From Micractinium sp. NFX-FRZ (lineage: Eukaryota; Chlorophyta; Trebouxiophyceae; Chlorellales; Chlorellaceae), in the NCBI GenBank assembly GCA_029339195.1, contig JAPTJF010000169.1:53877-117876 (forward strand): a stretch of DNA of 64,000 bases, in the 5' to 3' direction. The first letter of the stretch is position 1. Each line of letters opens with the position of its first letter. A program made the position numbers and the translations under genes. This document shows, piece after piece, positions 1-9,945 of the stretch. Under the pieces are notes generated by a model that saw only the letters and a list, made by a program, of their open reading frames with translations, searched no databases and was not told where the DNA came from.

Positions 1-336
1 CGGCTCCAGCGATGAGCGGCCGTCCTGGCGGCGTAACGCTGCTGCCAACGCCTCTTCAGCAACGGCGACAGAAGGAGGCGCTGCTGCGGACAGGGCCGGT
101 GGTTGCGCTGCAGTTAACGAGGGGCCAGAGCAGGAGCAAGGCTAAGCAAGTTGGAGTGGTGCCTGGCGGCAGCTGGCGGCGGGCGGGCGGCGCACAAACT
201 TGCCTTGCGCTGGCGGCTCCTCCCCGTCGTCCTCCTCGCTCGAGTCGTCGGCCCCGCGACCCTTGGCGATGTCCCAGTAGAGGTTGTAGCTCTGTGAGGG
301 CCTCCGAGCCCCGCGCCTGCTCCTCCGCCGCTCCAT
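1..336 (-). CDS. 5' end of an acidic unknown protein (partial)
   Basis: An ATG at 336 (minus strand) opens a reading frame beginning MERRRSRRGARRPSQSYN and followed by an acidic stretch with DDSSEEDDGEE. A possible GC-type donor (AAG|GCAAGT) lies at about 203, so the first coding exon may be 204-336; the rest of the gene would lie off the left edge. I do not recognise the protein. A basic start followed by a serine/acidic patch is common in nuclear or RNA-associated proteins, but no domain is visible. It is divergent from the membrane-protein gene that starts at 652, so the 315 bp between them would be a shared promoter. The start and the donor are inferred only from frame and composition. 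Confidence 0.35.
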
Positions 337-651
337 AGCCGGCTTGGGGGATCACTGCTGCATTTCTGACTGTTGCTAGAATCGCTTACGGTGCTAGCCT
401 GGAGCGCCAAGCGACCGAAAAGCAACAGGTGGAGGGCGGTGCGCGGCCTGGGGGCTGCAAGAGGGGTGAGCAAGTGATCCTCTAGAGCGCCGTGTCGTAG
501 CAGTGCAACAGAAATGGGTCTGACGTTTTTTTGCTGCCTGCTGCTGCGCCCTGCTGCGGGAGAGTGGCGCCATGAGCCTGGGGCGTGCCGACAGCACTCC
601 CGATCGCATTAGCAGCGACTCACTACCACCCTGGAGCCTCTCGAGCAGCCG
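337..651. other. Divergent intergenic region
   Basis: This lies between the two outward-facing start codons at 336 and 652. It presumably holds both promoters and 5' UTRs. No TATA box or repeat stands out. Confidence 0.4.
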
Positions 652-2287
652 ATGGTCCACACTAGGAGCGGGCGAGGCGCCTCCCCACCACCGCAGGCTG
701 AAAGCCGTGTTAGATTGCGAGGGAAGCAAGAGACGGGCGGCAACGAGCCTGCGGGACCTGCCAGCATGCCCGACACCCCAGTGTCGCGCCGCCGCCGCCC
801 ACCCGCCGCTGCCCTCGCGCCCCCTCCCGCCAGGGCCGCTGCGGTGCAGCGCGCCTGGTTTGTGCAGCTGTTCTGCTATACCGCCTGGTTCACGCTGCTC
901 TACACCGGCACCGCTTCCTACGAAGGTGCGCCTGCAGCTGCATGGAGACGGGTGCTGGCCGTGCGAGCCCGCCACTGTTGCATTCTCTGCTTTGTCATGC
1001 CCCTTCCTTCTCACGGTTCCGTGGGGTGCCCTCCAATGTAACCCGCTCCAAACCCTAACCTCCATTCCCTGGCTCCCCCTTCCCTCTTACTCTTCTCCAT
1101 GGCCCCTCGCTCGCAGGCGAGCCTGTCCTGGTAAAGTCTCGGGACCTGCCCCTGCACTGGTTTGACGTCCTGTTCCGGCGCACGGGCGGCATGCTGCTCT
1201 TTGGGCTGTGGGCCATGCGCGTAGCCGCCGCGCGCCTGCTGCCCGGCGCCTTTGACGTGCGCGCCGAACTTCTGTGGCAGCCGGCGGCCATCTATGCGGC
1301 ACAGGCGGCGGTCCGAGTGGTCATCTATTATGCACATGTGGCAGGTGGGTGGGACTGGCAACTGGGGTGGGGGGTGTATGAGGGCGTGAGGGCAGAGACG
1401 GGCGGTGAGTGGCGGGCGGGGAGAGGGAGGGCAGGACGAAAGGCATCGAAAGCTGAGGTATTCGGCGCTGCATGCACGCATCCTGCCACCACCGAGCACC
1501 AGTCCTCCACGCCTGCACCCATCCGCACACCCTTCCCGCTCTTACGCTGCACTCACACTCTACCAACCGCCCCCCAGCGGGCCCCATCCTCAGCCCGCAG
1601 TGCTACGCCTTGGTGCACCACCTCATGCCATGCGTACTCTATGTCGCCCCTGATGTAGGCCTCATCCTCTCCCCCCAGCGCTACGCGCGAGACAACCTGT
1701 CGCACCCGCCCCACGTCATGTCGGACCACATCCTGCTGGGGGCCGCTGCGCACGCTGGGCTGGCCAGCGAAGCCGCGCTGGTGCTGCTGCACTGGGACCA
1801 TGCGGCGGCCGCCGGTGGGTGGGCGATGCGTGTGCGGGGCTCGGGGCATGCAAGCATGAAGCGGAAAGGGGCGCCCCGAAGCAGGCGTGGGTGCCAGGCT
1901 CGATTGTGGGCTGCCACGCTGCCTGCGCTGCCCATGTGCCCTGGCTATCCTTGCCTCATCCGAGCCCTGCCCTGAGCACGCCCTGTGCACCAACCCCTGC
2001 CTCACCCACCTGCTGCTTCAGGGTTTGGCGCCACCCTGCTGCTGCGCGCTTACTCAGCAGCTGCCGCCAGCCTGGCGGCCCTGGTCAGCGCGGAGTGCTA
2101 CTTCACAGCCCGCTACTTCCACCCCCCGCCAGAGATCCTGCTGGCAACCGCCATCGGGGCAGCCCTGTTCCAGCTGCCGCTGCTGCTGTATGTGCGCTGG
2201 GCCTTCAACCGCCGCGGCACCCTGGTGAGCGGCAAGGCTGCCACATGCTCCGTGGGGGTCGCCACAGGGACTCCTGTAGCCATGTAG
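652..2287 (+). CDS. Unknown multi-pass membrane protein
   Basis: Four exons fit with continuous frame: 652-925, 1117-1344, 1578-1814 and 2022-2287 (334 aa). An alternative start is the ATG at 766 (MPDTPVSRRRRPP). The N-terminus is proline/arginine-rich and probably cytosolic. Hydrophobic segments follow in each exon: AWFVQLFCYTAWFTLLY, GGMLLFGLWAMRVAAARLL, ILLGAAAHAGL...ALVLLHW, and two in the last exon around LLLRAYSAAAASLAALV and ILLATAIGAALFQLPLLLY. A histidine-containing loop HPPHVMSDH precedes the third. I do not recognise the family. The start of exon 3 is ambiguous because it contains an in-frame 78-bp duplication with two possible acceptors (see findings). The stop at 2285-2287 is the simplest reading; a donor at 2224 could instead lead into another exon, but a TGTAA signal at 2378 argues that the transcript ends soon after. 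Confidence 0.6.
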
Positions 2288-2377
2288 TTGGCCGGCTGGC
2301 TGGCAGGGTCAGTAGCATCAACAATGACGTCATTTTCGCTCTGCACAGCCCAAGGTGTTGAATGCTCGTGGGTCCCC

Positions 2378-2382
2378 TGTAA
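2378..2382 (+). promoter_or_regulatory. TGTAA poly(A) signal
   Basis: TGTAA lies 91 bp after the stop of the membrane-protein gene. Chlorophyte algae use UGUAA in place of AAUAAA. No transcript end is visible from DNA alone. Confidence 0.45.
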
Positions 2383-2631
2383 AGTGCGGCGCTGCCGGCG
2401 GAAGTGAAGCAAGCAGACGGGAGCATAGGAAGGAATGCACTGAGGAACTTCAGCTGCAGATCTCATGGCTTATTGCCGGGGCATCAAGTGTGAGATAAAC
2501 ATGCTGCTGGCAAACGTGGCTGTGGCAGCGCCGCCACCGGTGGCGGCGGCGGCGTCCTGCCTCTGTACCTGCGGCGGGAAGGCCGGCAAGCGCGCTGATT
2601 GGCTGAATGTGCTTCAATATTTGCTGTCAAA

Positions 2632-4951
2632 ATGGACCAGCAGGCGGTGCTTGACAAGCTGCAGGCCCTGAGCATAGCCCATGAGACCCACACGCACCAG
2701 GCGGTGATGACCTGCGAGGCGCAGGTATGCTGAGCCATGCAAGCCAAGCACGAAAGCTCAGTGCAGCAAGCGCACCCCCCAGCCGCACATGCCCGCCGCT
2801 GAGACCTTGCACTTGCTGCTCCTGGCCCGCTGCAGGTTGCGGCGCTCTCCAATGTGGACGGGGTATGTACCAAGAACTTGTTTCTCAAGGTGGGGCGCCG
2901 CTTCTTGGCAGGCGCTCGGCTCTGCCGCCGCCGCCAGCGCCGCCGCAACTCGCCAGCGCCACTGCTGCTGCCACCGTGTGTTGCCCCTGGTGGTGCCTAA
3001 GTTGAACGGCAATGCCCGCCCCTCCTGCAGGACAAGAAAGGGCGGCTGTACATTGTGACAGCCCAGGCGGACACCAAGGTGGACCTCAAGGGTGAGCCTG
3101 CCGGCCTGCCAGTGCAAGCGGAGGAGCAGCGGTGCAGGTGGAGGAGGCCAGTCTGCCTGCCTGCCTGGCTTCTGATGGGTTGGCGCTTGCATCCCATCCC
3201 TGTCACGTGCCTCATCAGTTTGGGACCGGTGGCATTTTGCCTTTACATATTCCTGCGTGCCGGCTGTGCCGCCTGCTGCCCCGCCCCCCGCAGTGCTGTC
3301 GGCACGGCTGGGCACCGGCAAGGGCGGCGTGCGCATGGCGCCTGATGAGCTCATCACCTCGGTGCTGCAGGTGCGCTTGTGCTCACTTCCTGTGCGTCTT
3401 CTGCTGTGCATCTGAGTTTGTGTGGTGCTGATGAGCTCATCGCCACAGTGCTGCAGGTGTGCTCGCCCCATCGTTTTCTATGTGCTTCTCTTCCTTCTGT
3501 TCCACAAACGCTCCTCCACTCCTGCTGCGCTTGCCTGCCATCGTGTGCTCACGCTTGCAAAGCAGCTGCTTGTGAGCGGCCCCCCAACCGTTTGCCCGCT
3601 TGCTCTCACCTCTTGGCCCCCTGCAGGTGCCTCTGGGCAGCGTCACCCCGCTGGCTGCCTGCCAGCCCTCGGCCGCAGGGGTGGCCCTGCTGCTTGACCA
3701 GAAGCTGCAGGCGCAGCCGCGCGTCTTTGTGCACCCCCTAGTCAACACCTCCACCTGCGTGCTGTCCCCGGAAGGGCTGGAGGCATTCCTACGGTGGGTG
3801 GGTGCTTATGCGGGCGGGTGGGTGCTGGCTGGAGGTCACTGGTTTTGGGCACTGGTTTGTTGTTGCTGGCTGGGCCGAACACTGGTGGGTTGATGCTGGC
3901 TGGCTGGGCCACTGGCTTGTGAGTGGGTGTGGGTGGGCCGGTGGGTGCTGCACTGCAGCAGCGGGCATGGCGCTGGACGCTGCGAAAGGATGCATGCGTG
4001 GCTGCCTGGCTGCGGTTGCGTATCGACCTGAGGAGGTGCATGCACACACGGCATGTCTTGCCGCAAACCATGCCGCCGCGCCCTGCCTGCCTGGCCGCAG
4101 GTCTGCTGGACGGGAGCCTGTGTGGGTTGACCTGGAGGCAGAGCCCACCATTGACCGAGACAACCCGCCTGACCTCAAGCAGTACGCCGATGCGGCAGTA
4201 CCACTGGCAGCAGACGGCGACGCTGGCACTGCAGCAGGTGCCCCCGCAGCGGCGCCCGCAGCGGCGGCAGCCAAGCCAGCGGCGAAGCCAGCAGCAGCGG
4301 GGGCGGCGGCGGCGGCAGGGGGGAAGAAAGCTGCGGCGGCGGGCGGCAAGAAGGGCGGGGCGGCTGCGGCGGCTGCACCGCCGGCGGCCTCACAGCGGCC
4401 TGACGATGTGCTGCGGCTGACTGATGAGCTGGTGGCCAAGGTGTGCCTGCTGTGCTGTGCTGTGCTGTGCCTGTTCTGGTGCAGCACAAAGATGCACGAG
4501 ACACCTATGCACAGCCTCTTGCTCGGTGCTGTGCCTTTTGACTCGCCGTGGCTGACTAACGAGCTGGTGGGCATTGTGCAGGGTGAGGCGGGCCTCTGGC
4601 ATTGGCCCGCATCCTTGTCCTCCTCCTGCTCTTGCCCCCAATCAACGCTAATCCGCTGCCTACGGCTCGCATCTCTCTGCTGCAGGGTGGAAACGGTGCC
4701 CTCGCCTGGGCTTGCATTGAGCTGCTCTGTTTCATCATCATCCTCGTGCTTTCCTCGGTCAAACCAACTTGCAGATTGCGGCCACACTGATTGGGGAGCA
4801 GGGGCTCCAGGGAGTGGACGGCGACGTGCGGCGGCGCCTGACTGCTGACGTGGCAGTGGAGCTCAATGCGCTGCGCAACGCGGCTTATGCTGCCGGGTTT
4901 ACCGCGGCCAAGGGAGCCATTGCTGCCTCCATCAGTGGGCAGTACGCGTAG
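2632..4951 (+). CDS. YbaK/ProX-type prolyl-tRNA editing protein
   Basis: Seven exons: 2632-2724, 2836-2889, 3031-3091, 3294-3370, 3627-3793, 4101-4440 and 4775-4951, giving 322 aa. Residues about 1-150 form a YbaK/aminoacyl-tRNA deacylase domain: the N-terminal helix ends in VMTCEAQ, then KNLFLKDKKGRLYIVTA and the PLGSVTPLAA loop, both typical of the PrdX/ProX family that hydrolyses mischarged Ala-tRNA(Pro). This corresponds to plant YbaK-domain proteins and animal PRORSD1. An alanine/lysine-rich linker (about residues 175-225) joins a short C-terminal helical region beginning near LTDELVAK and ending GAIAASISGQYA, resembling the appendix of plant homologues. No targeting peptide is obvious, so a cytosolic location is inferred. 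Two exon ends have decayed copies in the following intron. Confidence 0.85.
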
Positions 4952-5491
4952 TTGGCAGCGGCGAGTTGGCAGCAACGGAAGCAGCACACGGCAAGCATGC
5001 AGCAGGGGCAGCAGCAGCCTGGAAGCTGCACGGTACCCAGCAATGCGCCTGCTGTCTGCAGGCTTGCAAGGAGATCATGCTGTCACGTCTGTGTTTAAAA
5101 AAGAAAACTTGGAGTTGACTCTCTCAATAGGAGAAGGCTTTGACATGTATCAAGAGAGGGGCAGCAGTTGGCCTGGCTGCAGAGCGGGACAAGGCAGGGC
5201 AGGGCAGGGCAGGGCAGGGTGGGGCAGCGCACAGCCGGCCTCTCGATACCTGCACGTGTGGCAGTTCTGTGCATCCACTGCCGCCCCCGCCACCCCTTCT
5301 GTGCCTCTTGTTCAGTTGCTTGCAACCTGCTACAGTTGTTGGGTGGCAGCTAGCATCCGAGGGCGGGGCAGCGTGGGAAAGCAGCATACGGCCGCACAAA
5401 CTAGCTGCCGTCACAGCAGAAGCATTCCCTCGACTGAGCATCCTCTGTTTCGGTGGGCGTCCGTTGTGATGCTCAGGCTGCTCCTTCTAGT
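4952..5491. other. Convergent 3' intergenic region
   Basis: The stops of the editing protein (+) and the peroxiredoxin (-) face each other across 540 bp. It contains a short tandem run of AGGGC units (about 5191-5225). No TGTAA was found on either strand. Confidence 0.4.
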
Positions 5492-8400
5492 CTACTGCTG
5501 CATGAAGAACTCCATAGACTCCTGCAGAGGAAGCAGCAGGTGAGGCAAGCAAAACGCAGGCTAGCACACACGTCAGCTGTGGAACATGGTTTGCAGGGGT
5601 GCGCACACAACCTGGACAGCAACAGGTTCTCAGGCCAGGCAGGCCAGGCAGGCAGGCTGCCGCAGGAGACTTGCCTTGGGGTTGGGCTTGATGGTGGCCG
5701 CTCCTTCCTGCCAGTTGGCAGGGCAGACCTGCGGGGGCGGGGCGGGGGCACGAGCAGGCAGCCAGGCGGGATGAGAGCAGCGGCGGTTTAGGGGTTTTAG
5801 GGGTAGGGTTTTACACCCTAAAACCCTATACCCTATCGGGTGAAAGACACGTCGGCCCAGCGCCGGCTCCCCATCTCTGCTCATGCGCAACGTGCCCAGA
5901 CCCAGTCACCCTCCCCATTTCCCCAAGCCTTCACCCCACACCTCCATACCCAATGCACCGCCCTGCCAGCGTCACGCCAGCCTCACACCCCACACAAGTT
6001 CGTCCCGATGCAGACCCATTTCTCCGTGCAAAAAGCCTCGTGAATGCAACCCCCCATGCTGATTGGGCGAGTGACAACTCACCTCCCCATGCTCATCCAC
6101 GAACTTGAATGCCTTGAGCAGGCGCAGCGTCTCGTCCACTGCAGGGGCGCAGGGGCAAGATATACAGTTCACACGTTAAATCACACACATCCTCCCACTT
6201 CATTGGCACACACACACACACATCAAGCCGGCGCAGGGCGTGCACTGCAGGGCCGGGACAGCAGCTGCTGGTACGCAAAAGCCATGTTTGGCAGCGTTGC
6301 ATACACGCCGTACCGCCGCCGGCAGGCGCCCCCTCCCTCCGTCTGTCCGCTGTGTGTTTCGGGAGAGAGGCAACAGAGTGCGCCCACCGCTGCACACTCC
6401 CTCACACGGGTAATGCGTCTACAGGCGCAGGCAGATGGGAGGCACAGGCGTGCAGGACCAGCTTGTGACGGGCGCAGGGCTGTGCTCACCGCTGCGCCCC
6501 ACGGGCAGGTCGTTGACGGTCTTCTGGCGCAGGGTGCCGTCGGGCCCGATGATGAACAGGCCGCGCAGCGCCACACCCGCGTTCTCCCCCTCCTCAATCA
6601 GCACCTGCATGTGGTGGGCCGCCTGGGGTGGGGTCAAGATCAGGGTTGGGTAGGAAGGCGGGGAAGGTTCAGGGCAACTGAACCGAGGTGTGTGCGAGGG
6701 GTCCCCCTCAATCTGCCATCTGCAGCTGTTGGGCAGGCGAGAGCAGGGATGTGGAGTGAGTCGAGCATGCGGAGCGGGACACGCCCCTGCTCCCCGCCCT
6801 CCTCCACTGGCACCTGCAACCGGAAGGGAAAGGGCAGGACGGCAGGGCAGCAGGAGGCAGCAGGACGGCAGGAGCAGCAGAAGCAGGGGTCAGGCGAGGC
6901 AGGTGAGGCAGGCGGCCACAAATTGCTGTCTCCACCCGTTGCAGGGCAGGCAAGCATCCAACTCCGCCATGCCCAGCGCACTGCCCCCCCAGCTCAACCT
7001 GCACCCACGCCAGCTCAGCCTCTCGCTGGCCCCCAGCGCACCTCATAGTCCTTGGCGATGCTTTTCGTGATGTCTGCAGGGGTTGCAATGACCAGAAGCA
7101 TGGGCGAAAGCATGGTTCATGATGAGACAACTTGGGATGTCAGTGGTACACGGGCGCAATGCGGGGAGGGGTGTTGGGAGTGCGTCAAGGTGGTGAATCA
7201 GGCGGGCAGTACTGGGGCCTGCGCAGGCGGGGGCAGCAGTGGGTTAGGGGTGGGGTGGGGAGGCAGCGCAAGAGCGGTGCATGGGCTAGCCGTGGTGTGG
7301 GGGCCTGGCTGCAGGTCGCAGCATACAGGCAGTACGGGGGTGGGACGGGTGGCGGCGTCAGAAGGCGGGGAGTGGGGATGCGTACGAGTGTAACGGAACC
7401 TGTAGGCGGGTGGTGAAGAGAGGCGGTACACAGGCAGAGCATGCGGCAGCAGCGATCAGGCACGCTGGGGTGATGGGTCAGGAGCAGATCGGAGGCACAA
7501 TTGAAGCCAGCTGCAACAGGCTGTCACAGGTGCCAAGTACTGGGAGGTGCGTGGCCTGAGGGCGGTACGCCGACCCTGCAGACCGGCACTTGGGCAGGCG
7601 GGCGGGCGGGCAGCTGTACCGCAAAGTGGCGATACCATGATTGCCTATGACTCAGCCAGATCGACTGAGCCTGACTGAGCTGAGCTGGCACTGCTGCAAA
7701 ACTAGCACCTGGTACTCCCGGGCTAAGCTACTCCCGCCCTGCCCCGCCCAATCCATTAGCAGCAGGCGCACCTGACAGCAGCGGGTAGGAGAGGCCGCCG
7801 AGGCCGCCCTTGTTGCGGGGCGTCTGGATCCACGCCAGGTGGCTGAACACGCTGTCCACGCTGGCGCCGATAAGCTGGCAAGAAGGGCAGCGGGCACAGG
7901 GAGGAGCGAGTGGATTAGCATGACGCGACCCTGGCAAGGTGAAAGAGGGGTGCAGCATCGACGAAAGTGCGGCGCAGCATGGCACAGCAAGGGGCAGCAT
8001 GGAGTGGGGCGCGTAGGAGCAGCAGCTGGGTCACAGGGCCCGAGCAGGAATGGCGCCGGCTGCCACAAGACCACGCGACCACCCTGGGTGGCGGCCGGCA
8101 CAACTAACACCTGCGTGCTCATCGCCTGCCCGGTGTCCCACATCCTCCCAGCCCCACGCCTACACCCGCCGCTCCCTCCCTCCGCGCAACCATCTGTGCT
8201 GGCACCAAAACGTGCGCCCCTCACCTCCACTCCGATGGCCTTGAACTCCTCGATGCGATCAGAGAAGGCAATGATCTCAGTGGGGCACACAAAGGTCCAA
8301 TCAAGAGGGTCTGCGGGACAGGTGGGTGGGTGGGTGGTGTGGTGTGGTGTGGTGTGGTGCGGTGCGGTGGGGTGGAAGAACAAGAGGCTTGGCGAGAGGA

Positions 8401-9149
8401 GTAGCAGCGGTCTCATTGGTTGCTTGCACTCCTGGACGTGCTCGGAACAGGAGTGATCTCCTGCGGGGCACACACGCGTCCGGTCCGGTGGGTGGGCCCA
8501 GGAGTGAGGCGAGCGCCGATCGAGGGGAGTGTGGGGTGGTAATGGCAGGAGGGGGCATGCCGTCAGCGCCCCTGCTCCAACTCGCCGTCAAGCAGCGCAG
8601 CACAACCATGCCAAACAGCTCCACACGCCCGCCAGACAGACAGACAGCAAGCCAAGGCTGCAGGCCATCCCGCACAACCCAGCCAGCCACCCGCGCACAG
8701 CAGCTGCGCCCCGCCCTGACGCACAGAAGAAGAGGACCACGTATTTGCCCTTGTAATCCGCCAGGGACACGGTCTTGAAGTCGCCGTCCACCACAGCCTG
8801 CCCGGCAAAGGCAGGCGCTGCAAGACAGCCGGGGCGGCAGGGAGGGGGCCAGGACGTCGGCGCGGGCGGCGGGTGGGCAGCGACGCCGGGTTGGCGGCGC
8901 AGGCGTTCCTCCGGCTGCACGACCTTTCATGCACAGCGCGCCTTCAAAAGATCAAACACTGTGATCTGTGCACTCCGAGTGCACCGGAAGGAGGAAACAG
9001 GGCTTGGCGCACCACAGCAACTTTTTGAAGCGCGCCATCACCGGCGCTCAGCTGCCGCTACGTTGGCCGTCGATGCAATCGTGATGTGCCGACCCTTACA
9101 TGCCTCAATTGGGTCCCTCCGCACCTGGCTGGCCAACAGTGCAAGGCAT
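5492..9149 (-). CDS. Cytosolic-type typical 2-Cys peroxiredoxin
   Basis: Nine exons in transcript order: 9125-9149, 8725-8817, 8225-8310, 7772-7874, 7042-7073, 6490-6604, 6083-6138, 5675-5728 and 5492-5521; 197 aa. The product reduces H2O2 and organic peroxides with thioredoxin as donor. Peroxidatic Cys48 lies in FVCPTE after YPLDW; resolving Cys172 lies in EVCPANW. The dimer-type C-terminal arm ends [10 protein letters not shown]. The first exon is only 25 nt (MPCTVGQP) and its donor phase joins exactly to APAFAGQ, giving the family start without any transit peptide. [15 protein letters not shown] and DEHGEVCPANW match animal PRDX1/2 and yeast Tsa1 rather than the plant chloroplast form (which usually has IGRSVDET and QENPDEVCPAGW). 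GGLG is present; the usual YF is FF. The last intron has a GC donor (AAG|GCAAGT). Confidence 0.93.
5785..5836. repeat. Telomere-like TTTAGGG inverted repeat
   Basis: Imperfect TTTAGGGG/TTTTAGGGG units run into a hairpin: TAGGGTTTTA at 5804-5813 and TAAAACCCTA at 5819-5828, with a 5-nt loop. It lies within the peroxiredoxin intron 5729-6082. The plant/algal telomere unit is TTTAGGG. Confidence 0.75.
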
Positions 9150-9945
9150 TTCTCGTTGAGAAGCGATCGCGGCGCCGGGGCTGTCCTGGCTGCTGCTGCT
9201 GCTGGTGGGTAAGGGGTTGCTGGGCCGCAGTATGCAGTGCCAAGATGGTCATGTCACGGAATGTGAGACCATGCTGTGGCCACCTCCACATCGTGCTGCG
9301 GGTCTTGCCAGCGATCCTGTTGCCAGCAAGCGCAGCTGTTGGCTCAATTGGCCTCCCCATCGCGTGTCGCATCGCGGAAAGGGGCTACTGCTGCTTGGCG
9401 CTTCGCCGGGGAGGCTACGCACAACGTCCGAGCCCTCTGCCCACGCTTGCACACTGGGTTTTGCTGCTCCCGCAATCACAGATCGCGCAAACACATGTGA
9501 GTTGAATGTTGGCAATGGCCCTCATGCCAAGCGGGCCGCAAGGAGGCCGGGCCTGCCCCCATTTTTGGCGGGAACCCGCAGGAGGGCCTCCCTCCGCCCT
9601 GTCGCTCCCTGGACGCCCTGAAAAAATCACAATTTTCGGTCCGGTCGGGTTGGGCAGGCGGTGGTGCCCGGGGAGCCCACCTGGGGCAGGTGGTGCTGCG
9701 GGAGGTGCACAAAGTAGCCTGCACGAGCAGGGGCTTTGCGCAGGGCTTTGAGCCGCCGCGGCCCTTGCAGGCCCCACTGTCCAATAATTGAGCCCTGCGA
9801 CGCCCTCCACCCCTGCCACCCTGCAGAGGAAACCCTCCCGCCCACGCTACCCTCGCCGCCGCCCGCACGCCCGCCCTCCCGCACGGTTTGCCTGCGCTAC
9901 GCGTCCATACACTGGCCCCTCAAGATCAAAGCCACCGCACCCATC
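9150..9945. other. Divergent intergenic region
   Basis: It separates the peroxiredoxin start (-) from the next gene (+). No recognisable gene was found. The long antisense frames here are GC-driven. It presumably contains the two promoters. Confidence 0.4.

Noticed and set aside
4549..4582. LTNELVGIVQ as an extra exon of the tRNA editing protein
   Set aside because: It duplicates the end of exon 4101-4440 (LTDELVAK), and the flanking exons already join in phase without it, so it is listed with the ghost copies.
8822..8934. Minus-strand frame [19 protein letters not shown] as the peroxiredoxin N-terminus
   Set aside because: A 25-nt exon at 9125-9149 (MPCTVGQP) gives the expected family start and the right phase; the alternative is low-complexity intron.
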